Shown: in pieces, positions 1 to 7,345 of the stretch | Layout: every line of letters begins with the position of its first letter | Position numbering within the stretch: the first letter of the stretch is position 1 | NCBI GenBank assembly: GCA_021803645.1 | Contig: JAJZLI010000041.1 | Location: 1 to 8,684 of the forward strand | Source: a bacterium | Lineage (GTDB): Bacteria; Patescibacteriota; Dojkabacteria; JAKAPS01; JAJZLI01 | DNA: 8,684 bases | Direction of reading: 5' to 3' | The notes under the pieces: generated by a model | The model's input: only the letters and a program-made list of their open reading frames with translations | Told to the model about the DNA's origin: nothing | Databases searched by the model: none | Translations under genes and position numbers: made by a program

Positions 1-2459
1 TTGGTGCTATAGGCTTAACAGTTCTTGTCTTTATATATTCTAAAAATTTACCTTCTCCTGGTGCTCCATTTACTCAAAAATACCAGCAATCTTTAAGCAT
101 ATATTCTAGCTCGGGAGTTCTATTGGGTACTTTTCATGGTGCTCAGAATAGAGATTCTGTAGATCTTAGTGATGTGTCTCCATATATGCAGTGGGCAGTA
201 ATTGCAGCAGAAGACAAAAATTTTTATCATGAGCCTTTGGGTATATCTATTAGAGGTATTATTCGGGCATTTATTCATGATTATATATTGCATGAGAGTG
301 GACTACAGGGAGGTAGTACTATTACCCAAGAGCTAGTAAAATTGTCTGTTCTAACTGACCAAAGAACTATTTCTAGAAAAATAGAAGAGTTAATATTAAC
401 GGTAGAAGTATCTCAAAGATATTCAAAGAAACAGGTCTTACAGGCATATTTAAATGAACTTCCTTTTGGAGGTGATGTATATGGGGTAGATGTTGCTGCT
501 CATACATACTTTGGTATTTCTCCAAAGCAACTTGATCTTGCACAATCAGCAATACTTGCTGGTATGATTCAAGCTCCTTCATACTACTCTCCATTGTTTG
601 GAACTGATCCTCAAGCTATGGTTCCTAGGGCTGATTATGTTCTTGACCAAATGCTTGCTGATAGTAGTGAAACTGGGGTTACTGCATCCCAAATTGCTCT
701 TGCTAAAAAAGAAGTTGCTAATATGCAATATAACACAGCTAGTTTATCAAATAATATAAAGGCTCCTTGGTTTGTATACTATGTCAAAAACTTACTAGAA
801 CAGAAATATGGTGTAAGTACTGTTGATAACAGTGGGTGGAAAGTATACACAACATTAAATTGGCAAATTGAGCAAGATGCAGAGAATACAGTAACTAACG
901 CTGTTAACTATCTCATAAATAATGGGCTCAATGCACATAATGCTGCATTGGTTTCTGTTGATCCAAACAATGGTGAAATTCTCTCTATGGTTGGTTCTTA
1001 CAAGTATGGTGTTTCTTTGTATGATGGTCAAATGGATGGATATTATAATGCAGCATTGGCAGAAAGACAGCCAGGTTCATCTATAAAACCCTTTTTATAT
1101 ATGACGGCTTTTCAGGATTTAGGATTTGCTCCTACTACTTTGATGCCTGATTTACCAATTGATATTAATGGTTATGCCCCTACTGATTGGAATAATACAT
1201 TTGAGGGTCCAGAAGATATTTCTGTGGCTATCAGAGGGTCAAGGAATGTTCCTGCAGTCAAAACTCTATATGCACTTGGAGTTTCTAATTTTATAGATGA
1301 ACTGCATAAATTTGGTTATACAGGTCTCTCTTCTTATCAAAATGATCTCTCTATCGCTATTGGGGCTGCCGATACTACCCTTCTACAGCATACTGAAGCT
1401 TATGGTATTCTTGCTAATGGAGGTGTTAAATATCCAACTACTGCAATTTTAAAAATTGTAAATCCTCAGGGGAAGGTAATCTATCAGTATAACCCTCAAG
1501 GTACAAGGATTATTGATCGCAGGTATACATATCTTATGGATACTATACTAGAAGGTTATCCTACTCTTTACTATTCCCCATCTCCAATTTATGATGGGTA
1601 TGCAAATGGAATTGGTGCTAAGACTGGTACTACTAATGAGAATAAAGACCTTGTATTAATGGGATATACTCCTACTCTTGCAACCGGAATGTGGGCAGGA
1701 AATGATAATAATGCTCCAACAACATATAACTCATGGGGAGAAGACCTTGCTCCATTCTGGAATGCATACATGGAAGAAGTTTTACCTATGTTTCCTAAAG
1801 AGACATTTACTCGCCCTCCTGGTATTGTTACTGCATATGTATGTACAGATGATGGGCTACTTGCATCTCCTACAACTCCTTGTCAAAAAACCTTAGGATA
1901 TTTTGCTCAGGGTCAACTTCCTCAACCTGATAATGAAAATATACAGTATAAGGTTTGTGATCAAAATCCTTCAGAATTAGCTACTCCTTCACAGATTGCA
2001 GCAGGAGATTATCATGAAGCAACATATATACAATTAAAAGAGTACTCCCCTATTTTCCAACCAGCTCTTGATGCTTGGGAAAAAACTGCAGGTCCCCAGT
2101 ATAATCCTCCTACTCAATATTGTACTGGTTATGGAGTTTCTATTTCAGTAACAAGTCCTACAAGCAACCAGACATATAGCGCTGGTACTCCTCAGGGTAG
2201 TATTAATGTCTCTGGATCAGCATCCTCTTCAAATAATATATCTTCAATTGTAATTTCTTTACTTGATAGTTCTGGCAATGTTGTAAATAATGGGTTGCAA
2301 CAGGATACTGATACTATAAATAATAATCCTCTATTTAATATTAATTTCTCTGTTCCTACTGTCCCTGGTTCTTATACTGTTCAAATTACAGCTACAGATT
2401 CTTCTGGATCTACTCAGACATCAAAAATACCTGTTACAGTTACTCTAAATCCTGGATAA
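1..2459 (+). CDS. Class A penicillin-binding protein (peptidoglycan glycosyltransferase/transpeptidase, PBP1A-like), 5'-partial
   Basis: Bifunctional cell-wall synthase: it polymerises lipid II into glycan strands and cross-links stem peptides outside the membrane. The frame is open from the window edge (first full codon at nt 3), giving 818 visible residues; the true start lies upstream. A TTG at 123 is inside the gene and is not the start, because residues before it form the end of a membrane anchor (GLTVLVFIY) and the usual SIYSSSGVLLG lead-in. Counting from nt 3, the GT51 domain has AAEDKNFY with catalytic Glu70, then GGSTITQE (about 103-110) and a YLNELPFGG motif (about 149-157). The transpeptidase shows PGSSIKPF with nucleophile Ser359, SRN (413-415) and KTGT (540-543), so both activities look intact. 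A linker with four cysteines (614, 627, 652, 707) follows, then an Ig-like beta domain (about 713-818). The family assignment is secure; orthology to a particular PBP is not. It stands alone on the + strand here. Confidence 0.96.
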   Translation, partial: GAIGLTVLVFIYSKNLPSPGAPFTQKYQQSLSIYSSSGVLLGTFHGAQNRDSVDLSDVSPYMQWAVIAAEDKNFYHEPLGISIRGIIRAFIHDYILHESGLQGGSTITQELVKLSVLTDQRTISRKIEELILTVEVSQRYSKKQVLQAYLNELPFGGDVYGVDVAAHTYFGISPKQLDLAQSAILAGMIQAPSYYSPLFGTDPQAMVPRADYVLDQMLADSSETGVTASQIALAKKEVANMQYNTASLSNNIKAPWFVYYVKNLLEQKYGVSTVDNSGWKVYTTLNWQIEQDAENTVTNAVNYLINNGLNAHNAALVSVDPNNGEILSMVGSYKYGVSLYDGQMDGYYNAALAERQPGSSIKPFLYMTAFQDLGFAPTTLMPDLPIDINGYAPTDWNNTFEGPEDISVAIRGSRNVPAVKTLYALGVSNFIDELHKFGYTGLSSYQNDLSIAIGAADTTLLQHTEAYGILANGGVKYPTTAILKIVNPQGKVIYQYNPQGTRIIDRRYTYLMDTILEGYPTLYYSPSPIYDGYANGIGAKTGTTNENKDLVLMGYTPTLATGMWAGNDNNAPTTYNSWGEDLAPFWNAYMEEVLPMFPKETFTRPPGIVTAYVCTDDGLLASPTTPCQKTLGYFAQGQLPQPDNENIQYKVCDQNPSELATPSQIAAGDYHEATYIQLKEYSPIFQPALDAWEKTAGPQYNPPTQYCTGYGVSISVTSPTSNQTYSAGTPQGSINVSGSASSSNNISSIVISLLDSSGNVVNNGLQQDTDTINNNPLFNINFSVPTVPGSYTVQITATDSSGSTQTSKIPVTVTLNPG

Positions 2460-2660
2460 TCAGTTCAATGCCTTTTATTCCTATCTAATATATTGTTTAT
2501 ATTATGATGTATAGTTAAATATGTAATATCCAATTTTCGATTTTAATTTAATAATTTGTTTATTTTTGTTATACCTCCCAATAAATATACCACATCTATT
2601 ATAAATATTCCGAAATTCTCAATGATATAATTATATTAAATATTTAATAATGTTAATAAA
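2460..2660. other. AT-rich intergenic region between the PBP and the nuclease-like gene
   Basis: About 200 bp, very AT-rich, with no open frame of note. I see no GC-rich hairpin followed by a T-run that would make a convincing terminator for the PBP gene. The one site I would mark is an extended -10 promoter candidate near its right end. The rest shows nothing I can name. Confidence 0.6.
2623..2631 (+). promoter_or_regulatory. Extended -10 promoter candidate (TGATATAAT) for the nuclease-like gene
   Basis: The string TGATATAAT is a perfect extended -10 (TGnTATAAT) 29 bp before the ATG at 2661. No good -35 hexamer lies 17 bp upstream, but extended -10 promoters can do without one. Initiation would fall near 2638, leaving a leader of about 20 nt. 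The region is so AT-rich that a chance match is a real possibility. Confidence 0.4.
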
Positions 2661-3416
2661 ATGACAAGTTGTAAGATTGATACTAGATATGAGAATAAAA
2701 CAGAAATGTATTTTGCCCTACATTTAGATCATAACAAATTAAAATATGAATATGAACCATATAAAGGGATTAAAGGTAGTCCTAATCCTGATTTTTTGGT
2801 TTTTGGCAGAGATGGAAAGAAAACACTTGTAGAGTGTAAAGAATTAGGTCTTTCTTCTATAGACAAGGGACTTTCATATAATAACCATGTTTTAACTACA
2901 GCTCGAGATAATAAAAATTTTATTAAGAAATTACGTAAGATCATTCATGATGCTTCTTCTCAATTGAAACCTTATAAAAATGTTGATTACAAAGCTATTG
3001 TTTTGGGGAAGTTTAATGGGTTTTCTTTTGGATATTATGATATTGTTTCTGCGATTAAAGGTGATCTAATTTTCAATTTACCAGTTAATAAAATAATTGT
3101 AGGAGATCCGGTTTGGAGTTCAAAAGGGAATGGTCAGATTTACAAAAATGGTTTAAAAAAGCAACATGCGTATATTGATGCAATATGTCATCTGACTCCA
3201 TATAGAGATTATAGAATAGAAAAGGAGTTTGATGAAAAATATGATGAAAATAAACCTTTAGAAGAAAACATTGAATTAATTTTCTCTCTTGCTAATAAAT
3301 TTCCAAATAATGATAATTACTGTCCATATTGCCTGGATGTCTCCCCTTTGTCACCATCTTTCAATTTAGAACATGGTCCTTTGGGGAATTGTAATATTCA
3401 TCACTTATCTGAATAA
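2661..3416 (+). CDS. PD-(D/E)XK nuclease-like protein with C-terminal Cys/His cluster, function unknown
   Basis: The protein has 251 residues, no signal peptide and no membrane segment, so it is probably cytosolic. The N-terminal half carries the elements of a PD-(D/E)XK nuclease core. An acidic helix (E11, E16 in YENKTEMYFAL) is followed by a strand ending in PDF (D44), then the strand TLVECKEL giving the E58-C59-K60 catalytic pair, and later a helix with Q101 (DASSQLKPY) in the place of the often conserved Gln. The C-terminus has C221-x2-C224, H238 and C244-x2-H247-H248, which could bind zinc. The ATG at 2661 is the first usual start, and no Shine-Dalgarno precedes it. The gene is alone on its strand, and its last 12 bases overlap the end of convergent pheT. 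Restriction, repair and RNA/DNA-processing roles are all possible; no methyltransferase or helicase partner is visible. The fold call is by motif only and the biological role is unknown. Confidence 0.75.
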   Translation: MTSCKIDTRYENKTEMYFALHLDHNKLKYEYEPYKGIKGSPNPDFLVFGRDGKKTLVECKELGLSSIDKGLSYNNHVLTTARDNKNFIKKLRKIIHDASSQLKPYKNVDYKAIVLGKFNGFSFGYYDIVSAIKGDLIFNLPVNKIIVGDPVWSSKGNGQIYKNGLKKQHAYIDAICHLTPYRDYRIEKEFDEKYDENKPLEENIELIFSLANKFPNNDNYCPYCLDVSPLSPSFNLEHGPLGNCNIHHLSE

Positions 3417-5783
3417 TACATTTGGGTATTTTTTATTTATACTTTCTTTTATTTTGTTAATTTTTGAGTGTATATCTTCTGTTTTAAATGTTCCTTCAAA
3501 GTTTTCAAAAACAAGTCTGATTGTTAGTCCTGTCTGGTTCTCTTCTAATGGTTTCCCCTTGTACACATCTACTATGTTTTTGCTACGTAAATTTTCATCA
3601 TAAATACTCTCTATAATAGATTTTGAACTAACGCTATTGTCAATAGTTATATTTAAGTCTATTTTTATCTCTGGGTATTTAGAAATAGGTTTTATTTTTG
3701 GAAAAAGTTCTAAATATTTAATTATATTATTCACAGGTATTCTAGATATTGTTATGTTCCCATTTATATTGAAATTTTCTCTTATTTCTGGATGTATATT
3801 TCCAATATCACCAAAGTAGTCTTCATTAAAATATATTTTTGCGCTTTTATTCTTTAAATATGGCATTTTCAAAAAGTCTTGATAGCTTATCTCTCCTTTT
3901 AATGGAAGATATTCTTTTATTACTTCTATTATATTTTTAACACTGAAAAATGTTTCTGATTTTTTATTATATGCTGTTATAACAAGTTCATACTCCTCCC
4001 GAGGTAGCTCCTCACCTTTACTTTCCTTATATACATTTGCAATCTCATATAATATGAAAGAATCAGCATTCTTTTGATTTGTTGACACTGTTTTTAATAT
4101 TGAAGGAATTAATGAGCTTCTTAGTGTGGTATAGTCCTCGGAGTTTGGGTTTATAATTTTAATTTTTGATATATTATCAAGCATTGCTTTTTTTAGTAAA
4201 TCTTCATTGATAAAAGAATATGTTTTTATCTCATATCCTCCACATGCTGAGATTATAGTTTTTATTGATTGTTTTGTTTTATATAATATGTCTTCTTTCC
4301 TTGGTATTATTTCATAAACAGGGTTTTTTAGAGGAATCTTGTCATATCCGTATATTCTTCCTATATCTTCAATTAAATCTACATCTTCTTTTATGTCATC
4401 TCTTTCTGTAGGAATTTTTACGGAAATGATATTATCTTTCGATATTTTAACTTCAAAGTTCAGTCTTTCTAATATATCTCGTACCACTTTCTTTTCAATT
4501 TTTATTCCAATAACTTTTTCTACTCTATCGAAACTAAATGACAAAGTATCTCTCTTTGTTATATCTTTTATAGTAATTACATCTACAATGTCAGATGCTA
4601 TTTCTCCTGCATTATCATTTTGTATCATTTTTATTGCTTCAATGAGGGCTCTTTTCGTTTTATTAGGGTCTACTCTTTTTTCATATCGCAAAGAAGCATC
4701 TGTTCTTAGGTTTATACCTTTTGAACTTTTACGTATAAGTTTAGGGTTAAATGTTGCTGATTCTATTAATATATTTTTCGTATTTTCATCAACTCTTGAG
4801 TCGTATCCCCCCATTACACCAGCTATGGCAATAGGTTTATCTTTAGTCGCTATGAGATAGTTATCCTGTGATAATATTCGTTCCTTTTGGTCTAATGTTT
4901 TTATTTTTTCTCCCCCCATTGCTTGTCTTACAAATATTGTTGTACCTTCTCCTCCAATTTTGTCTAAATCAAATGCATGTAGTGGTTGTCCAATATCAAA
5001 CATTATGTAATTTGTTATATCTACTATGTTGTTTATGCTTTGTACCCCAAGCCTTTCAAGTGCTCTCTTTATTTTTAATGGAGATTCTTTGATTTTGACA
5101 TTTTTTATGATAATACCTGTATATCTAAAACAAAAATTTTTTGATTCTATTTTGACATCTATGTTTTTTTCACTTTCAATTTTTATTTTTTTTATCTCAG
5201 GTTTAATATATTCTGTTTTTTGTAGTGCCGCAATTTCTCTGGCTATTCCTTCATGAGAGAACAAATCTCCTCTGTTTGATATAACCTTATTGTCTATATC
5301 GAGTATTAAGTCTTCAAGGTATGTAAGTAAGTACTCCCCTACTTTAATGTCTTTGATGTCTCCAAGATCCATGATGCCTTCATGGTCATTAGAAAGCATG
5401 AGCTCTTTTTCTGAGCAAAGCATTCCATATGAAGGGATTCCCCTTAAGTCTCTTTTTTCTATAGTAAGTCCGTTTGGAAGGGTTACACCTATTTTAGCTA
5501 CAGGAACATGCATCCCTTCATATATATTAGTTGCTCCTGTAACTATTTGTATGTATTCCTTTTCTCCTATATCTATATGAGTAATTTTTAATTTGTCTGC
5601 ATTATTGTGATTTTGTATCTTCATTATTTTTCCTACTACAATGTCTTTTGTATGCTCTCCATAGTGAGTAATCTCGTCAATGTCAGCAATTTGTCTTGCA
5701 AATTTATCTGCAAGATCATATTTTTCTTTAATTGTATTTGGAATTTTTGTATACTTTGATATCCAACTTAATGATATTTTCAT
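3405..5783 (-). CDS. pheT: Phenylalanine--tRNA ligase beta subunit
   Basis: Beta subunit of the (alpha-beta)2 synthetase that charges tRNA-Phe; it binds tRNA and edits mischarged Tyr-tRNA. At 792 residues it is the usual full length for a bacterial PheT. It starts with the N-terminal region and an EMAP-type OB fold (about 40-150). The B3/B4 editing domain follows (about 210-380), with VDITNYIMFDIGQPLHAFD (254-272), IAGVMGG (320-326) and RYEKRVDP (366-373). B5 (about 405-485) holds the acidic DDIKEDVDLIEDIGRIYGYD stretch that in the family ligates Mg at the subunit interface. A catalytic-like core without active-site residues and a C-terminal FDX-ACB anticodon-binding domain (about 697-792) complete it. 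In the FDX-ACB entry motif, the usual Arg before Asp-Leu is Ile (YPEIKIDL). The ATG overlaps the pheS stop as ATGA, so translation is likely coupled. The 3' end overlaps a convergent gene by 12 bp. Confidence 0.97.
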   Translation of the reverse strand: MKISLSWISKYTKIPNTIKEKYDLADKFARQIADIDEITHYGEHTKDIVVGKIMKIQNHNNADKLKITHIDIGEKEYIQIVTGATNIYEGMHVPVAKIGVTLPNGLTIEKRDLRGIPSYGMLCSEKELMLSNDHEGIMDLGDIKDIKVGEYLLTYLEDLILDIDNKVISNRGDLFSHEGIAREIAALQKTEYIKPEIKKIKIESEKNIDVKIESKNFCFRYTGIIIKNVKIKESPLKIKRALERLGVQSINNIVDITNYIMFDIGQPLHAFDLDKIGGEGTTIFVRQAMGGEKIKTLDQKERILSQDNYLIATKDKPIAIAGVMGGYDSRVDENTKNILIESATFNPKLIRKSSKGINLRTDASLRYEKRVDPNKTKRALIEAIKMIQNDNAGEIASDIVDVITIKDITKRDTLSFSFDRVEKVIGIKIEKKVVRDILERLNFEVKISKDNIISVKIPTERDDIKEDVDLIEDIGRIYGYDKIPLKNPVYEIIPRKEDILYKTKQSIKTIISACGGYEIKTYSFINEDLLKKAMLDNISKIKIINPNSEDYTTLRSSLIPSILKTVSTNQKNADSFILYEIANVYKESKGEELPREEYELVITAYNKKSETFFSVKNIIEVIKEYLPLKGEISYQDFLKMPYLKNKSAKIYFNEDYFGDIGNIHPEIRENFNINGNITISRIPVNNIIKYLELFPKIKPISKYPEIKIDLNITIDNSVSSKSIIESIYDENLRSKNIVDVYKGKPLEENQTGLTIRLVFENFEGTFKTEDIHSKINKIKESINKKYPNVLFR

Positions 5784-6820
5784 AATTTCTTTAATTGAGA
5801 TAAAAATCTAAGGTCATTTTCATAAAACAACCTAGTATCGTTTATTTCATTTTTTATCATAATCAATCTTTCTGGACCACCTCCAAATGCAAATCCTTGA
5901 TATTTTTTAGGGTCTATTTTGACATTACGCAGTACTTGAGGATGTACCATTCCTGCTCCTAGTAGTTCTAGCCAACCTTTAAAATCACAGACTTTGCAAC
6001 CCTTGCCTTGGCATAACATACATGTGGCATCTATTTCAAAGCTTGGTTCTGTATATGGGAAGTATGAATGTCTTAGCCTAAGATCAATTTTGTCGTTTTC
6101 AAATATTTTTCTTAAAGCCTGAGTGAGTATACTTTTTAAGTCTGCTATGGAGATATTATTATCAATTATTAATCCTTCATATTGGTAAAACATAAATGAG
6201 TGTCTGGCATCCTGGTTTTCATTTCTGTATACTCTTCCCGCCGATATTATTCTTATAGGTGGTTTTGCTTTGATCATAGTACGTATTTGTACAGACGATG
6301 TATGTGTTCTTGGAAGTATGTGATTTTCTTCTATGTAGAATGTATCCTGCATTTCTCGTGCAGGATGATCTACATCCATGTTTAAAGCTTGGAAACAAAA
6401 CCAATCTGTTTCTATTTCCCTATCTGTTACGTGAGAAAATCCATATAGACTAAAAACATCAACAATTTTTTGTATCATTTGCGTTACTGGATGAGTACTT
6501 CCAAGTTTTTTGTCTTCTTTATTTAGTGTTATATCTAAGTATTCTGATTCTTCTTTTTCGTATTCTGATATTTTTAACTCTTGTTCTTTTTGTAATAGAA
6601 CATTATCTATTTTTTCCTTACTCTCATTTATACAAGATCCTATAAATTTCTTTTCATCCCCTTGTAGTTTAGATATTTCTGTGAGAATTTTATATAGTTT
6701 ACTTTCTTTTCCTTTGTATACTGAAGATATTTTTCTTAATGATTGTATATCGCTACAGCTACTAATATCATCTAAAGCTTCTTTTGTAGCTTTTAGTATT
6801 TCTTCTGTAAGATTTTGCAT
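5780..6820 (-). CDS. pheS: Phenylalanine--tRNA ligase alpha subunit
   Basis: Catalytic subunit of phenylalanyl-tRNA synthetase, a class II enzyme that activates Phe with ATP and transfers it to tRNA-Phe. It has 346 residues, typical length. Residues 1-95 form the N-terminal coiled-coil arm that contacts tRNA. Motif 1 follows HPVTQMI (110-116), and substrate-binding RTHTSSVQ is at 171-178. Motif 2 is GRVYRNENQDARHSFMFYQ (195-213), and motif 3 is FAFGGGPERL (310-319), ending in INDTRLFYENDLRFL. A four-cysteine insertion, C267-x2-C270-x4-C275-x2-C278, just before GWLELLGAGMVHP matches the zinc-type PheS seen in many bacteria and absent from the E. coli protein. The ATG lies one base after the rplT stop, with no Shine-Dalgarno, so it is probably translated by coupling. 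The stop overlaps the pheT start (ATGA). Confidence 0.97.
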   Translation of the reverse strand: MQNLTEEILKATKEALDDISSCSDIQSLRKISSVYKGKESKLYKILTEISKLQGDEKKFIGSCINESKEKIDNVLLQKEQELKISEYEKEESEYLDITLNKEDKKLGSTHPVTQMIQKIVDVFSLYGFSHVTDREIETDWFCFQALNMDVDHPAREMQDTFYIEENHILPRTHTSSVQIRTMIKAKPPIRIISAGRVYRNENQDARHSFMFYQYEGLIIDNNISIADLKSILTQALRKIFENDKIDLRLRHSYFPYTEPSFEIDATCMLCQGKGCKVCDFKGWLELLGAGMVHPQVLRNVKIDPKKYQGFAFGGGPERLIMIKNEINDTRLFYENDLRFLSQLKKL

Positions 6821-6821
6821 T

Positions 6822-7163
6822 TTATTTTATACTATCAACAATTTTATCAAACACCTCTTTTTGTTCTGAAGCAAAATATGATAAAACTTTCCTGTTGAGT
6901 TGTATATTTTTATCTTTGAGCAATTTTTGAAATTTAGAGTATGAAAGGTTTTTTTCGTGTAATGCAGCATTGATTCGAATGATCCATAATGTCTTCATGT
7001 CATTTTTCTTCTTTTTCCTTCCATTATAACTATACTGTCCTGCATGAAGTATGGCCTCCTTAGCAACCTTTATGAGGTTACTTTTTGTCATCCTATAACC
7101 TTTAGTCAGCTTATGTACTTTATTGTGTTTTTGGTGTTTTGCAAAACCTTTTTTTACTCTCAT
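6822..7163 (-). CDS. rplT: Large ribosomal subunit protein bL20
   Basis: bL20 binds 23S rRNA early in 50S assembly. The product is 113 residues, close to the normal 115-120. The basic N-terminal extension and helix (KGYRMTKSNLIKVAKEA), AGQYSYNGR, LWIIRINAA and LSYSKFQKLL are all family hallmarks. The ATG overlaps the rpmI stop (ATGA), and an AAAAGG stretch a few bases upstream may serve as a weak ribosome site. In E. coli and Bacillus, L20 represses its own operon through a leader or intergenic RNA structure. Here the spaces are too small for a separate leader, so any such control would have to act inside coding sequence. Confidence 0.96.
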   Translation of the reverse strand: MRVKKGFAKHQKHNKVHKLTKGYRMTKSNLIKVAKEAILHAGQYSYNGRKKKKNDMKTLWIIRINAALHEKNLSYSKFQKLLKDKNIQLNRKVLSYFASEQKEVFDKIVDSIK

Positions 7164-7345
7164 AATCCTTTTATTATTTTTGATGCAAATGTTTTACTTA
7201 ATACCCTACTTTTTCTATCCCTATTTTTTCTACTACTATCTCTTTTAGATAGTAAATGATTAACCCCCTTGGTTTGATGTACTATCTTACCTTTTGCAGT
7301 CATTTTAAATCTTTTTTTTAAAATTTTTTTATTTCTTACTTTCAT
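7160..7345 (-). CDS. rpmI: Large ribosomal subunit protein bL35
   Basis: Small, very basic ribosomal protein of 61 residues, near the usual 64-66. The family core is clear: KKRFKMTAKGKI followed by HLLSKRDSSRKNR. The N-terminus (MKVRNKKIL) replaces the more common MPKMKTHSGA. The ATG overlaps the infC stop (ATGA), and its TGA overlaps the rplT ATG, so it is sandwiched in an unbroken coupled chain. No Shine-Dalgarno is visible ahead of it. It sits between infC and rplT, exactly as in the classic bacterial operon. Confidence 0.95.
   Translation of the reverse strand: MKVRNKKILKKRFKMTAKGKIVHQTKGVNHLLSKRDSSRKNRDRKSRVLSKTFASKIIKGL

Noticed and set aside
123..125. TTG at 123 as the start of the PBP gene
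   Set aside because: The same frame is open to the window edge and encodes the end of a membrane anchor and the usual juxtamembrane segment, so the gene begins upstream of the window.
1678..1896. Small + strand frame inside the PBP gene
   Set aside because: It is a shifted reading of the transpeptidase and linker coding sequence with no independent ribosome site or motif.
2460..2620. Possible terminator or small RNA in the intergenic region
   Set aside because: Only AT-rich short repeats are present; I find no stable stem with a following T-run and no conserved RNA element.
4339..4860. 173-residue + strand open frame opposite pheT
   Set aside because: It lies wholly antisense to a well-conserved part of pheT, is Ser/Ile/Phe-rich as expected from the complement of AT-rich coding DNA, and has no recognisable motif.
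6510..6869. 119-residue + strand open frame opposite pheS and the end of rplT
   Set aside because: It is antisense to the PheS coiled-coil arm; its Ser/Phe/Leu-rich make-up mirrors Lys/Glu codons on the other strand.
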